In this document: positions 10,228 to 21,929 of the stretch, piece after piece
Numbering within the stretch: the stretch's first letter is position 1
Layout of the letters: every line of letters starts with the position of its first letter
Assembly (NCBI GenBank): GCA_030789695.1
Contig: CM061139.1
Location: 110,024,837-110,088,836 of the forward strand
Source: Scilla litardierei
Taxonomy: Eukaryota > Streptophyta > Magnoliopsida > Asparagales > Asparagaceae
Length of the DNA stretch: 64,000 nucleotides
Direction: 5' to 3'
The notes under the pieces: generated by a model
What the model was told of the DNA's origin: nothing
The model's database searches: none
What the model saw: only the letters and a program-made list of their open reading frames with translations
Translations under genes and position numbers: made by a program

Positions 10228-12722
10228 TCAGTGGTGCGAGTATCCCAGCAAGCTGCTCGACGAGGGAGTACTATGGTCACTGACCCAGCTATCCTGCACG
10301 GAGACGGGCGAATTCACCTTCTCTTCCCCAATCCTTGCGCTCACAAACACCAGCCTCTTGCTCTTTCCGGCACTGTGTACTCTCCCGCTGCCCTCCATCA
10401 ACGGCGACGAGCACAGCTCGACGTGCGGTGACGGCACGACAACATCCCCGTCTTTCGGAGCCCAGCAGCTGAGCCTGATCTGCTCCAACTCGTCGGCCAC
10501 TTCCATCATCGACGGCCTCATGTCCCTATGAAACGCCAGACACCTAAACGCCAGCTCGGCCACCTTGTGAATCGAGGCGGTCGTCCAGCCGTCTCTTTGC
10601 GCCTTGAGGAACGGGTCGATGATCTCGTCTATCCTCCCCTTTGCGATCCTGTCGACCGCCATCGCTGCCAGATTGACTTCAGTCTGCGCCCTGTTGAAAT
10701 CCACCACTTTGAGGCCTGTTATGATCTCCATGAGCACTACCCCGAAGCTGTACACATCGCTCTTATCCGACAAGTGATAGTTCTGATGGTACTGCGGGTC
10801 GACGTAGCCCGGCGTGCCCTGGGGCGCGGTCGAGACGTGGGAGGATTCCGTCACGACCGACCTCGAGAGGCCAAAATCGGCGATCTTGGCGTTGAATTGG
10901 TTGTCCAGCAGTATGTTGCTCGACTTGATGTCCCGGTGGTAGATTGGGGGGTGGACTGCGGAATGCAGGTAGTATATGGCCTTGGCCGTCTCGGTCGCGA
11001 TCGATAGCCGGACGGTCCACGGGAGCCCCGGCCCCCGCTGCCTTTGAAGGTGCTGAGCCAACGTGCCGTTGGGCATGAACTCGTAAACGAGAATCTGCTC
11101 GCCTCTGTCAATGCAGCAGCCAAGCAGCCGGACCAAGTTCGGGTGGTTAACCGATGAGATCATCTTGACCTCATTCATGACCTGTTCGACTGTTTCGGGC
11201 TCTGGATGTTTGATCTTCTTGACCGCGACGAGGTCGCCGTTGGTGAGATTGCCGACGTACACCGTCCCGTAAGCCCCATTGCCGAGCCGATGGGTGTCGG
11301 AGAAATTCTCGGTGGCTCGCTCGACGATTTTGTAAGGGTAGAAAGGGACATTGAAGGATGCTTCGGAGAGCAAGCGTCGGGTGGTATTGTTGGCCTTTGA
11401 TGATGATGAGCAGCGGCGTCGGATGAAGAAGAATAGAATGGCTAAGACTGCCATTACGGAGCCTCCTGCCATGATCCCTGAGATACAAATTTTCGAAGCA
11501 TACATCAAAAATTAAGCTTTTTCATTCATCTTTTTTTTCCTCGTTGTATTCACTTGCATTTTCTCAGAGAGAAATTACCTCCAACAAGGTAGCCAACTCT
11601 ACTAGATCCTCCGCATTTGCCAGACATATAGCCCCCAGGCCGACAAGTAGGAACTGGGACAAAATCAAGACAATTTTCATTAAACCACAGAGAAACAATG
11701 AATTGCTTGCTAAATCGCAGGTGATCATAATAAATTAATTATGCAGAAAACTTTCGTTTTTTTTATCTTTTTTTCTTTAACTCGCAAATTAGAGTCATGG
11801 CGAAGGCCAAGTCAATTCCATTATTGGGTGTCTAGTGGCACAACCGCAATCCTTGTTCCACAAGGCACTACGATTTCAACTTGTCCCCATTAAAGGCCAA
11901 TTCAAAGACAACGACCGATTCGTCCCTAATCGGGGAAAAAAAACTTAGGACTTCCTTCGTTGACGAATAACACCTAACAATTTTTCGAATGAAATTACAA
12001 TACCAACCTTTAACGCAGCCGCGGCCGCCGGCGGCAGCGGAGAACCCGTCGCCTTCGTAGCCATCGCCGCACTTGCACCTGAACGCTGGCTTTCCGTTGA
12101 CCGGAGAGACGAGTGCGGTACAACTTGCATCGGCCGCGCACTGGCAGGGGCCTTCGACCCACCACCCGAGCTCGGCCTCGGATAACACCAGGGCCGTGAG
12201 ATTGTCCGCGTTCGATTCATACGTCACCGACGAGAACAAGAACCCGCAGCCCGCGGCGCCGATCTCGGCGGCGGTCAGGAAATCGCCTCCTCCGATGCTT
12301 GTCGTCGAATTGGAGTAGCAGCTGATTTTGTCCTCTTTAGGCTCGCACGTCGAGTCGCTCAAACGATTGGATATCAGCTCGGTCGAAATCGAGCATCCTG
12401 CGCTCGAGTCTGTGCTGCAGTTGCGCAGCAGAAGGCCGTTTCTGCTTGTCAAGGCGAAGTTTCGGCCGAAAAGATCCGCAACGGAGTGGATCGAACGGCT
12501 GCAGGATGGGGGGACGGCGACGAGGAGGCAATCGGAGGTTACGTTTCGGACGGAGAAGCGACCGATTCGGATCGTGCCGGAGGCGGTGCAGGTCAAGGGG
12601 ATCGTGCAACCGGAGGAGAAGCCGAAGGGGTAAGGTACGGAGATGGGACCACAGACGTTATTGCAGTCGGAGGCGAAAGCTCCGATGAGGGGAAGCAAGA
12701 GGAGGAAGAGGAGAGGGATCAT
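10228..12722 (-). CDS. Wall-associated receptor kinase-like protein (WAKL14-like), exons 12722-12008, 11653-11579, 11477-10228
   Basis: This is a plasma-membrane receptor-like serine/threonine kinase, expected to sense cell-wall pectin. Three exons join in phase to 679 residues; introns are 354 and 101 nt with GT-AG borders. Residues 1-18 form a signal peptide. A cysteine-rich GUB_WAK-type domain with CGPISVPYPFGF follows (~20-60), then a WAK-associated/EGF-like region with GWWVEGPCQC and CKCGDGYEGDGF (~186-227). Exon 2 encodes the juxtamembrane MSGKCGG segment and exon 3 starts with the membrane segment (~265-282). Kinase motifs: GNGAYG (329-334), Lys350, HRD (444-446), DFG (464-466). It is therefore an RD kinase with all core residues. 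Further upstream ATGs in exon 1 are in frame, but the chosen one directly precedes the signal peptide. It is flanked by transposons on both sides. Confidence 0.9.
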
Positions 12723-13614
12723 AGCTGCTGATGGCTGAGAAGGGGAAGAAGAATTAGAGAAGATGGTGTCATGCTTGAATCGGGTTAATTGAGAGAGAGG
12801 AGTTAATGGAGTCGATTTGTGTAGGTGTTCGTTACATTTATGGCTGCAGTGAAGAGGGGGGTAGTTCACCGAAGGGGTTGAAGTCGACGGAGCGAAAACC
12901 AAGTCAGTGATCTGGAGCCAAAGATTGTTAATTTTTAATTATTAATTTTTTTTCTGTGACGTTTAAAATGACCGTTGCTGAGAGCCCGTGTTATCGTTGA
13001 ACGTTGCTACGACGTGCTGAGGAGGGGCCCGTGAGCAAGCTACATGCGACCTCACGAGTTGTGTGACTGATCCCAGCGGCATTCCCATGGCAAGGCTCGG
13101 CTCCCTATCAAACTACATCCGTCGACCATCGTCCTCCATGAGACCATCTCCTGCAGATCGGCCCCCCAAATGGCGGCTCTTCGCCGCCCGACCCTCTGAG
13201 ACCGTCCCGCTCAACTTCCTCCAAGCTGCTATCCATGGGCCCGGCACGTGTGGATGACGGTCAACCTTTTCAAAGGGACACACATTCTGTCCCGTCAGAC
13301 GGCGTACGACCGGCCCTGTCAGAAGCTACGCACATCCGCTTTGTCAGGCGGCGTGCAGCCAACTTTGTCATGTAGTGGTTGCGCATGCACCCAACCAAAA
13401 CCACTGGCAAAGCGCCTACTACAGAGTGCGGGAGACCACCTGACGTCGCAAAAGCATCCCCCCATCCTGATAAATAGAGGGGAGACCCCCCCCCCCCCCC
13501 CAAAAAAAAAAAAAAACAAAACAAAACAAAAAAAAAATCAGATATGCTAATTGCTCTCACAGAAACACTGGCATCTCCATTTTCAATAAACCCCATCGGC
13601 GGCTACCTCTAGCC
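12723..13614. other. WAKL upstream region and unassigned GC-rich segment
   Basis: The right-hand neighbourhood of the WAKL start should hold its promoter; I see no clear TATA box. From ~13000 the DNA becomes GC-rich, with repeated GTCAGGCGGCGT-like words (~13289-13355), a plus-strand TATA-like GATAAATAGAGG (13469-13480) and a run of 16 C followed by A-rich sequence (13486-13537). This could be a fragment of an LTR, but I found no matching termini. No gene is supported. Confidence 0.4.
13486..13537. repeat. C16 homopolymer followed by A-rich tract
   Basis: Sixteen consecutive C are followed by 15 A and then by CAAAA units and a further A run. Such homopolymers are prone to length error in sequencing. 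Confidence 0.9.
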
Positions 13615-14035
13615 TGTTGAGATATGGAGTCTCACCCCGTGTGTTTTTGATGATGAACAAATATTGCATCTAACATCTTTAAGTGTAGGAGCTTAAGGCA
13701 AATCAAATTGTAGCACTCAATGGATTAGTGATGAGCTTAACAATGACATGTATCAATTGGAGCAAGACAAAGAGCTTGGGAAGTATGAATGCATCAAACA
13801 GTGTTCATTGTAAAAATATATTGATGTATTTTATTTATCCTTGTCTTTGAATCTTACAGACTTGCTAGAAGCTCGCGCGCACACACACACATAAGAACAC
13901 TTTAAAAATGTTTTTAAAATGTTTTTAAAAAGTTTTAAAAGATTTTTCATATAGTATCATATGTATCAGCTGGATAATCGATTGCTCCTGGAAAACGAGT
14001 CGCCTACTTTTTATTGAAATATCTATGTCCCCATG

Positions 14036-14115
14036 AAATAGTCGATTATAGTTGTTTTGGAAGTCGGCTACAGTTGTTAGGATAGTCGACTACCGTTTGT
14101 ATAGTAGTCGACTAC
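14036..14115. repeat. TAGTCGACTA palindrome cluster in the Sire-2 LTR
   Basis: TAGTCGACTA occurs at 14083-14092 and 14105-14114 (the latter inside GTAGTCGACTAC), with decayed relatives at ~14038 (TAGTCGATTA) and ~14062 (AGTCGGCTA). The cluster ends ~110 bp before the TATA box. Confidence 0.75.
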
Positions 14116-14224
14116 CGACAGCCCAGTGGACTGAAAACACAGTTCTGTGATTTACAGAAAACTGTTTTTTTTTCAATCCGTTGGTGGGGTGTTTTTGAAA
14201 CAGATTTCCAACGGTTTTCACCCA

Positions 14225-14230
14225 TATATA
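14225..14230 (+). promoter_or_regulatory. LTR TATA box of Sire-2
   Basis: CCATATATAACC lies downstream of the palindrome cluster. Confidence 0.5.
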
Positions 14231-14899
14231 ACCTGAGTTTGCTGAGGTTTTGCATGATTTTAATAAGTAAAAATTAAGTTTTGAAAAGATTTTCTAAAGC
14301 TCTGTTAAAATCCTTCAAGCCACTTTCTGTGGCATATACTTTAATATATTTCTTAAATTCTTTAGCTAAAGTTTGCTTGATCTCAAAAGCCTTTATTTTC
14401 AACATCTATTGGAGATCAACAGTATAGCCAACCCATCTACAAGTTTCAAGCAAGGCAATAGGAGAAGTGTATTCATTTCAAAAGAGTAAGTGAAAATGCT
14501 CAAAGTTTTGAGATGATGAGTTTTATTTCTTGAGAAGAAATTATTGTAAGCACGACCTCTTACGAAGAAGCAATTGTAACTATTTAGGAAATAGTGAATT
14601 GAGCCGAGTGGGATTCGGGTGGCTGGAGTGGGATACGAAAACCAAGTGAAATTCGAGTATCTAAACTAGGATAAAACTCAAGCTTGCATTTGCTATCCAT
14701 TTTCTGTGTTTCAATTACTTATCTTGCTTTTGATATATTTCCGCTGTATTCTTTTAGTAAGTTTAATATTTTTTGATTAAGTTTAATTTGGATAACTCTA
14801 TTTTAAACTTAGGTAGATTTTCTAGAAGAAGTTTTATACACTAATCACTCCCCTCTAGTGTTCTACATATCCATCCATCCTCGCAGGGAGATCCCAACA

Positions 14900-14980
14900 A
14901 TTGGCATCATAAGCGAGAGCGATCCCAACAATTGGCATCATAAGCGAGAGCGATCCCAACAAATGGTATCGGAGCCCAGT
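14900..14980 (+). promoter_or_regulatory. Triplicated primer-binding-site region of Sire-2
   Basis: A 31-bp unit starting ATTGGCATCATAAGCG and ending GATCCCAACA is present twice (14900-14930, 14931-14961). It is followed by a third, more canonical PBS, AATGGTATCGGAGCCCAG (14962-14979). Each repeat regenerates an LTR-end-like CAACA directly before a TTGGCATC or TGGTATC. Confidence 0.7.
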
Positions 14981-15005
14981 TGAAGGATAGCGTCAACAAA
15001 CAACA

Positions 15006-15514
15006 ATGACATCTACCCCGATGGTCAATCTATAAGTCGTCCAACTCTCCTCACTGGATCAAGCTACGACACTTGGAAGAATTGCATCCACATATATTTT
15101 AGTTCCATTTCCTATGACATTTGGACCATGGTGGAGAAAGAATATGTAGAGCCAACGAAGCCACCAAATGAATAGACCAATGCCAAGAAAGAGACAGATG
15201 CATTGAGCATTAAGGCAATGAACACACTTATTTATGATCTCAACAACACGGAAGCCAACCAAGTAGCACGTGCAATCTCCGCTCACGAAATTTGAAAAAT
15301 CCTCAAGGTAACACATGAAGGTAATTATAAAGGAAAATCTTCAAAAATTGCTCTCAATATTAGTAGGTATGAAAGCTTTGAAATGAAGACGTTAGAGTCA
15401 ATTTAAGATATGTTCACATGCTTCAACGACATTATCAACACTCTTGTAAGTCTTGTCAAGGAGTACACCCAAGAAGACCAAGTGACCAATGTAGAAACTA
15501 AAGATTTAGATTAA
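15006..15514 (+). pseudogene. Decayed gag of Sire-2, N-terminal half
   Basis: From the ATG after the PBS the frames together read like a copia UBN2-type gag: SSYDTWKNCIHIYF, SYDIWTMVEKEYVEP, KAMNTLIYDLN, KVTHEGN, and a MFTCFNDIINTL segment. Several in-frame stops and shifts break it. Homology ends at 15514, where the Cop-3 LTR starts. The continuation was not found in the window. Confidence 0.65.
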
Positions 15515-16018
15515 TGTATTCAAGCCAAATAATACAGATCTAGATATACCACATGCTGAATCTTAAAACGTTACCTGCTCTGTTTAGCAGAAGCGTACCT
15601 GAGTCCATCGCTAAAAGTCTGAAAGAGATCCTGACGATAATCCGGCGGATGATCTTTCAGAACGGCACGAATCAACCGTTGGAGAAATCCTTTGGCTTTC
15701 TCCCGGTTTCTCTCCTAGCGACGGGGCGTAGAAAAGACGGCTAACTTGTTCGTGTGCTCCGGGGATCATGACCGCATATATATAGGGGCTAGCCTCCTTA
15801 GCCCTAGGGTTTCCAATTCGGTCCATCAACGAATTGAAGCCAATAGTCACCACACACAAAGGCCTACAGCCTATAGACTCATTTAAGCCCACTTAACTTA
15901 ATAAACGAGATCAATTATACATTAGGCTTTAATATGACAGTGTAGCACCATATAATTATTTATCGCATATAAGCCCAATGTTGGATTAAGATCCAACTTA
16001 GTTGGATAAGTTCCAACA
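15515..16018 (-). repeat. 3' LTR of Cop-3 (about 504 bp)
   Basis: On the minus strand it begins TGTTGGAACTTATCC directly after the polypurine tract CCAAGTGGGAGAT and ends GGCTTGAATACA. A TATA box lies at 15775-15786. The left boundary is less certain than the right one. The rest of Cop-3 continues at 16019-16083 and, after the Sire-4 insertion, at 53081. Confidence 0.6.
15775..15786 (-). promoter_or_regulatory. LTR TATA box of Cop-3
   Basis: The minus strand reads CCCTATATATATGCGG. A GGGCTA/TAGCCC inverted repeat lies just upstream (15786-15806). Confidence 0.5.
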
Positions 16019-16034
16019 ATCTCCCACTTGGGCT
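16019..16034 (-). other. Polypurine tract of Cop-3
   Basis: The minus strand reads CCCAAGTGGGAGAT next to the LTR start TGTTGG, as in many plant copia elements. Confidence 0.55.
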
Positions 16035-16909
16035 ATATGCTAAACTTTATAATTATATTTCGTTATGCATACAACCAAATAAGTGTAGTGACCCTGTGCT
16101 ATGAGGAATAAACACTAGAGGGGGGTGAATAGTGTTTTATAAAATTATAAGGAATTTACGCCAAATAAAACCCTACTTAACCAACAAAAGCGAAATGTAA
16201 TGAATGAACAACAACCCAAGTAAGAAAGCAATGCAAACAAGCAATCTACCCTGGTTCGGTGCCACCCAAGTCTCCCCGACTTGTTACCGGTGCCCTACTC
16301 CAGAAACACCCGGATCCCCTCCGGATACTCTAGCAAACCGCTAGAGATTTCCTTTAGCCCACTTGTGGAAAACCTCCAACAAGTGCAATCGACCTACAAT
16401 CGATGTCTGTGTATCCCACAACCCGGGAACACACAAAGTCCTTAATCCCACAACTTGGGACTAAGCCCACTCTCACAAACTGAGAGCAAAACTAAATCTT
16501 GACTCCCACAACTTGGGATCAAGCCAATCCTCTCACCACCGTGAGTATACAACAATTAAGAAGTATAAAGAATGAAACATAAAACTTCTTAACACAAAAT
16601 CCTATGCCTTGAGAAATACTTACCAATTTAGGGCAAGAATGGATTTTGAGGAAGATGAGATCACCAAACCCTTGCTCCACTAAGATGAGCAGCAATAGAT
16701 GGCTAGGGAGGAGTTGGTGACTTGGATTCAAGCTCTTAGCTTGAGAAGCTCACAAGGAATGAGAATCTCTCTTGAGGAATTGGGCTCAAAGAGTAAGGGA
16801 GAGATTCTTGTGAGATGAGAGAGCTTGGAATAGGAGTTGAATGGCTCTCTTCAAAGATGTGAAAGTGTCTCTAATTTCAGCCTTGGATCCCTAGTTAGAA
16901 GCACACAAA

Positions 16910-16918
16910 CTTATATAG
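16910..16918 (-). promoter_or_regulatory. LTR TATA box of Sire-4 (3' LTR)
   Basis: The minus strand reads CCCTATATAAG, about 70 bp downstream of the hairpin array. Confidence 0.55.
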
Positions 16919-16985
16919 GGAAGAGAGAAAATGGTCACAAAATTCGTGGCATTAAATGCCCCAACAGCTCTATTCTGAAGCTGCT

Positions 16986-17553
16986 TAATCGGTCTAAGAA
17001 GGATCATCAACCGACTAGATTGACAACTAGTCGGTCAGAGAACCTTCTTGGACCGACTAGATGGTTGACAGAGAAGTTGGTGAAATCTGGGTAAGAACTA
17101 GTCGGTCTAAGAAGGATCATCAACCGACTAGATTGACAACTAGTCGGTCAGTGAACCTTCTTGGACCGACTAGATTGGCTTTTAAAGCATTAACCTTCCT
17201 TCTTGAACCAACTAACTGGTCAACAGTACAAAGGTCGAATTTCACAAGGAAAACTAGTCGGTCTGAGAAGAAACACCAACCGACTAGATCGTCATTTAGT
17301 CTGTCGGTGAGCCTTCTTGGACCGACTAATTGGTCAACAAATTGTCTTCAATTGATTAGGATAACTAGTCGGTCTGAGTAGGATTTCCAACCGACTAGAT
17401 CGTCATCTAGTCGGTCGGTGAACCTTCTTGGACCAACTAATTGACCAACAGTGAATGGGCTGAATCAAGTAAGGATATCTAGTCGGTTCAAGAAGGATTT
17501 CCAACCGATTAGATCGTCATCTAGTCGGTTGGTTCTTCTTCTTGAACCAACTA
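16986..17553. repeat. Five hairpin units in the Sire-4 3' LTR
   Basis: Units start at about 16986, 17098, 17253, 17364 and 17479. Each is ~75 bp with the order TAGTCGGTC, ACCGACTAG, CTAGTCGGT, GACCGACTA. Outer spacers also pair (AAGAAGG against CCTTCTT), so each unit could fold into one long hairpin. Confidence 0.88.
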
Positions 17554-20500
17554 AGATGCATATGAAGCCGTGAAATGAAACGATAGGCTACGGGAAAGTT
17601 TCTAATGGCTTCTAAGGCAATCCTAGAGATACGATATGAAAGATATGAAGATTTCTAGGCAAGTACTACTCAAGGCTTAACATTCTACTAAACCGAAGCT
17701 AGAAGACAATATAAATAACATGACGAACCGTCTTCGAAGCTTCAACATGGAGAATCCGAATCCCTTGACTTCAAGAATACTCCTTGAGCTTCAACAAAGC
17801 TCCAGGCACCACGATCACGCGTTCTGAGGAAGTCTTGGGACGTCGCTTGAGATGAACAAATTACTTTGGCGACGATCTCCATAAAACTTCATGGTCTTGA
17901 GTCTTTTAGTTGAATGACTTGAACGTCATAGTCTTCGAAGCTTTTGACTCATCCATTCCTTTCTTCTCTTTGGATTGAATCACCATTCATTTGTTGATGT
18001 CATTGGCTTGATGATTGAGGTAGCCGTTGAATTCTTCAAGCCAATGCTTCACTTTTGTTGATCTACCAAGTCCTCCACTTGAATCAACACGTGTAGTCAC
18101 TTTTGATCTTCTTGAATCTAATTGGTGACTTTGTAGCTAACTGCAATCACAAGAGTTAGTCACAATGATTTGTGTTTGATCATCATTAAAATCGAGGTGG
18201 AGAGTCCAATACTCAACATTCTCCCCCTTTTTGATGATGACAAACCAAATATAAACAAAACAAATAATTGTGCATTAAATATACTTACTCCCCCTGCAAT
18301 GATGCCAATCAAGTTAATATCAATAATCAAAAGCATCATTCAGCAGTTAATAGTGTGTGTATCACATGTGGTTGTGTATATATCGCATGAATGACCAGAA
18401 ATAATATGCATACACAATACAAATCATATAGGTGATACACATCATAAACATGAGCATAATTACCAATATATATAGATATAATGTAATCAATATAAACCAA
18501 TGCTCCAATGCTCCCCCTGAATCATATACATGAGTGATCATACTTAAAGTCTATATGATTCAAGGTAATGTTTAACACTCAACATTTAATAAGCACATCC
18601 TTTGTTTATTTCTCTCCCCCTTTGTCATAAACAAAAAGATATAGGGGTATAGAAACAACAAATGTAACAATAGAGTGGAAAACATAAACAATAGAGTGCA
18701 ACAATAGAGTAGAAACAACAAATGTAGAGATGGGGGTATATCTAATGTAGAGATATCAATTGTAAAGTTCTCTAATGTAAAGTTACCAATTGAAAACTAG
18801 ATATCAGAATAACGATATCAAATGTAAGAGCACATATCCAACAACAACTCAACCACCCTCAATTATCACAAAAAGATAAGCAAAAAGTATATGTGATAAA
18901 AGATTACAATAGATACTAATTGTAAAGAGTAGTGTGAGCAGTGTTAGAAAAGTGACAATTGCAAAAATCATGACATCACTTGTGAAAGAAAAACAAGTGA
19001 CCAAATAGTGTCAAATACCCAAACAAACTCAATTATCACAAAATTAATAACATTAAGCATAATGTGATAGACTGTCCTTAAGCAATGAGCATGACAAATG
19101 ACATGAACATGATTAAATACATCATGGTGGAATCAAAATCATCATATTGACATTGATCAATATTTTAGCAAATTGAGTGCATGGAAAACAATTCTATGTT
19201 TTCATACAAACAAAGCTATCAAATCAATATAATAGTCGAGCGACGAAGTAAATATCAGATACCAATTGTGGAAATATCATTTATAACCATGTGTACAAAG
19301 TCATGTTATTAAATAATAACACAAATTAAGTAAAATGGCATGAGATACAAATTGTAGTCATACCAAATCATCTCCGAAAGTATCTCCAGCCAAAATTCAA
19401 GTGAAGTGTGTGATATGGGCATACACAAATATATATATCATGCAAAGGTGTTATGCCAAAATAGAGATAGAAACATCATAAAATGTATGGCATAAACAAT
19501 TCTAGCACACTAGGATACTAATTGAAACAATGTTCAAAAGAACCATAGTACAAGCATGCATTCCAGAATAGATACTCACATAAAGAGTCAATGAAAAGCA
19601 TGGAAATCCATGAGCATAAAGAAGATAAGCACTATATCATAAGCTCAAAACTAGCATCAAGCAAGATCATGAAAAGATGATATCCAATATCAGTAGTCTA
19701 ACAATTGTAAATATGATACCAAATGTAGATATGATATGTAGAGATGATACCAAATGTAGTCTAACAAAGTATGCAAAGCAGGCAAATAATGTCAAGATCA
19801 TGATCTCACTTGAGAAGGAAACCAAATGAACATAATAGAGACAAGATCTCATCCTAGCTCAAATATCACAAAGAATTCAACATGAAGCATAATGTGACAA
19901 AACATCTTTTGAGCAAAAGCATGAAGATATCTACGAATAAAGTTATCATGAACGTCGCAAGCATGCATACCAATTGTGCGAATAGAATAAAAACTTGAGT
20001 AAGCACAATATAGTCGAAGGTAGCATCAAAGAAGTCATAGTGCATCATGATATATTCATGAAAGAATATCTATGACAGAATATACATATCATCAAACACA
20101 ACTTATATGATCTTGTATAGCAAAAATTATCTCTAACATATCATAAAAATATGAGCTTGTGGTGAGAGATAATCAATGCGAAAAATATAGCATGAAGGTC
20201 ACTAACCAATATGCATGAGTGTTATGTCACTTGTGAAAATATCATACATGAGAGATTTAGCTATAGACATGAAAGATCTCTTGAATAAAATTATAGCTAA
20301 ACATCAGTCATGAAGTAATTAAAATGACAAGTAACATACATTGATCACCCCAAATCATATCAATACATCTCATAAAGATAATCATACAAACTATGAGAAA
20401 AGTATGAGATGTGTGGTGATACAATGAACAAATACACATAAAGATCCTAAGTCATTAATCTTATACATGGCATGAATTATGTATAACGTGATGAAGTATA

Positions 20501-21720
20501 GCATGCCATAAAGAAATGAAAGATTCTACTAGAATGGTATGACAGATCATGATATGGTCTAAATAATCCATGAATATAGTCATCAATGAGAATTAGGTAC
20601 AAGTTGTAGAATCAAAGTAGCAATGAATCTTAAGATCAACATACTTAAAATAATCTAATAAACAAACAAGCATGTCATACACATCAGTTATCATATCCAT
20701 AATATTTAATAATCTTCACAAAGAAGCATGCATGTCAGGAATGCGATGTGTAATGACAACGTGTTCCAAAGATATGAATATCAATAAACAACTAACCAAT
20801 TCATTAACAAGGTAGTCACATAAACACACAATCTTCATGAGGGTGTGACAAGAATGAGCTAATGAAGAAGTATGCTATATTACACAAATCGAATATATTA
20901 AACTACCAATTGAAAATATGGTAGTCAAAACCAATATATTAACATACCAATTGTGCAAAACACATACTTACAACCATTTAGCTCTCCCTATATGTGTGCA
21001 TCTCCAATGCACCATCCTTTCCTTTTAATTGATCCGTCATTTGTAAACCAAGGAATGTGTAGGGTAGGCATCTTGCACAACAATCTGTCAATTCAACAAT
21101 TGGTGGTATCCAAAAACTTTTTGGATCCAATAGGTTAATGAACAAAATCAAGTAGTCCAATAACCAATCATTTACCAATTTTAAATAACACTCATCAATA
21201 GAAATGCATAACATGCATTAATAGGAGTTATTATAATCACGAAATTCATATATATAAGGAATTAACAATTCTCAATCATTAGAAATTGGAAGCACCTAGA
21301 TTAATAATTCATATGCATATGATTTAATCACAATACATTATTATGAATACACACATCTAATACAATAGTGTGTGCAAGAAAGATTCCTCGTTCAATATGT
21401 ATATGTGCACAAAATAAATATTCACGGCACAACACATATTGAAGGAAGACATGAAAAGTAATACCATGAAGAGTGTGCATGAAAAGCATAAAGTATTAAT
21501 TTTCAAAACCAAATTTCTCTTTCCCTTGGCATATCAACAAGATAGGAAGGTGCAAATTGATATTAAATCATCAAGGGTTAGAGAAATCAACTAATCTATA
21601 TGCACAAACATAATACGAATGAAATGCAATGACATATAGATGAACATAACATGATAGCAATCAAAACATGTCATACTCACACACAATCATACAAACTATG
21701 CAAACTTGGGAGTAGATGAC

Positions 21721-21743
21721 GAACACACACACACACACCCACC

Positions 21744-21792
<49 letters not shown>
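21721..21792. repeat. CA/CCCA microsatellite
   Basis: A run of CA dinucleotides is interrupted by four CCCA units. ORFs over it are chance. Confidence 0.9.
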
Positions 21793-21796
<4 letters not shown>

Positions 21797-21881
21797 GGGT
21801 ACAAAAAGTAATCATACAAGTAAGGTACCCAAGCAATGAAGTGCAATATGAGTGAGTTAGCAAAGTGGAAATCAAATAGAT

Positions 21882-21885
<4 letters not shown>

Positions 21886-21927
<42 letters not shown>
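21886..21927. repeat. AT microsatellite at the Helitron insertion point
   Basis: AT repeats end at 21927 and resume at 38538 on the far side of Hel-5, consistent with insertion into an AT tract. Confidence 0.85.

Positions 21928-21929
<2 letters not shown>

Larger units (their letters stand above)
13615..14899 (+). repeat. 5' LTR of Sire-2 (1285 bp)
   Basis: It starts TGTTGAGATATGGAG and ends GGGAGATCCCAACA immediately before a PBS-like sequence. It contains a TATA box (14225-14230), palindromic GTCGAC sites upstream of it, and the CCCCTCTAGTG block near its 3' end that is shared with the other Sirevirus LTRs here. Confidence 0.7.
16084..18218 (-). repeat. 3' LTR of Sire-4 (2135 bp)
   Basis: In plus orientation it starts TGTAGTGACCC and ends ATACTCAACA. 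It matches 50942-53075 base for base over long stretches with scattered substitutions. It contains a TATA box (16910-16918) and five hairpin units (16986-17553). Confidence 0.92.
18219..21927 (-). other. AT-rich non-coding body of Sire-4, 3' part, with several polypurine tracts
   Basis: Read on the minus strand this should be pol, but no copia motif is present. Four GGGGGAG tracts lie near the LTR (18219-18233, ~18288-18296, ~18511-18519, ~18613-18622); the first abuts the LTR and is the likely functional polypurine tract. Words like ATACCAATTGTG and ATACCAAATGTAG recur more than ten times. The stretch 20940-21150 resembles 38965-39185, so the region seems built from decayed copies of the DNA that follows gag. 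Confidence 0.6.

Noticed and set aside
10528..11007. Plus-strand frame of 159 residues inside the WAKL gene
   Set aside because: It is antisense to the kinase exon, whose codons carry all kinase motifs.
12723..12902. In-frame ATG extension of WAKL exon 1 by 60 residues
   Set aside because: The extension has no domain and would bury the signal peptide that begins at 12722.
13063..13257. Plus-strand 64-residue frame upstream of Sire-2
   Set aside because: GC-rich region with chance openness; no start context, domain or conserved end.
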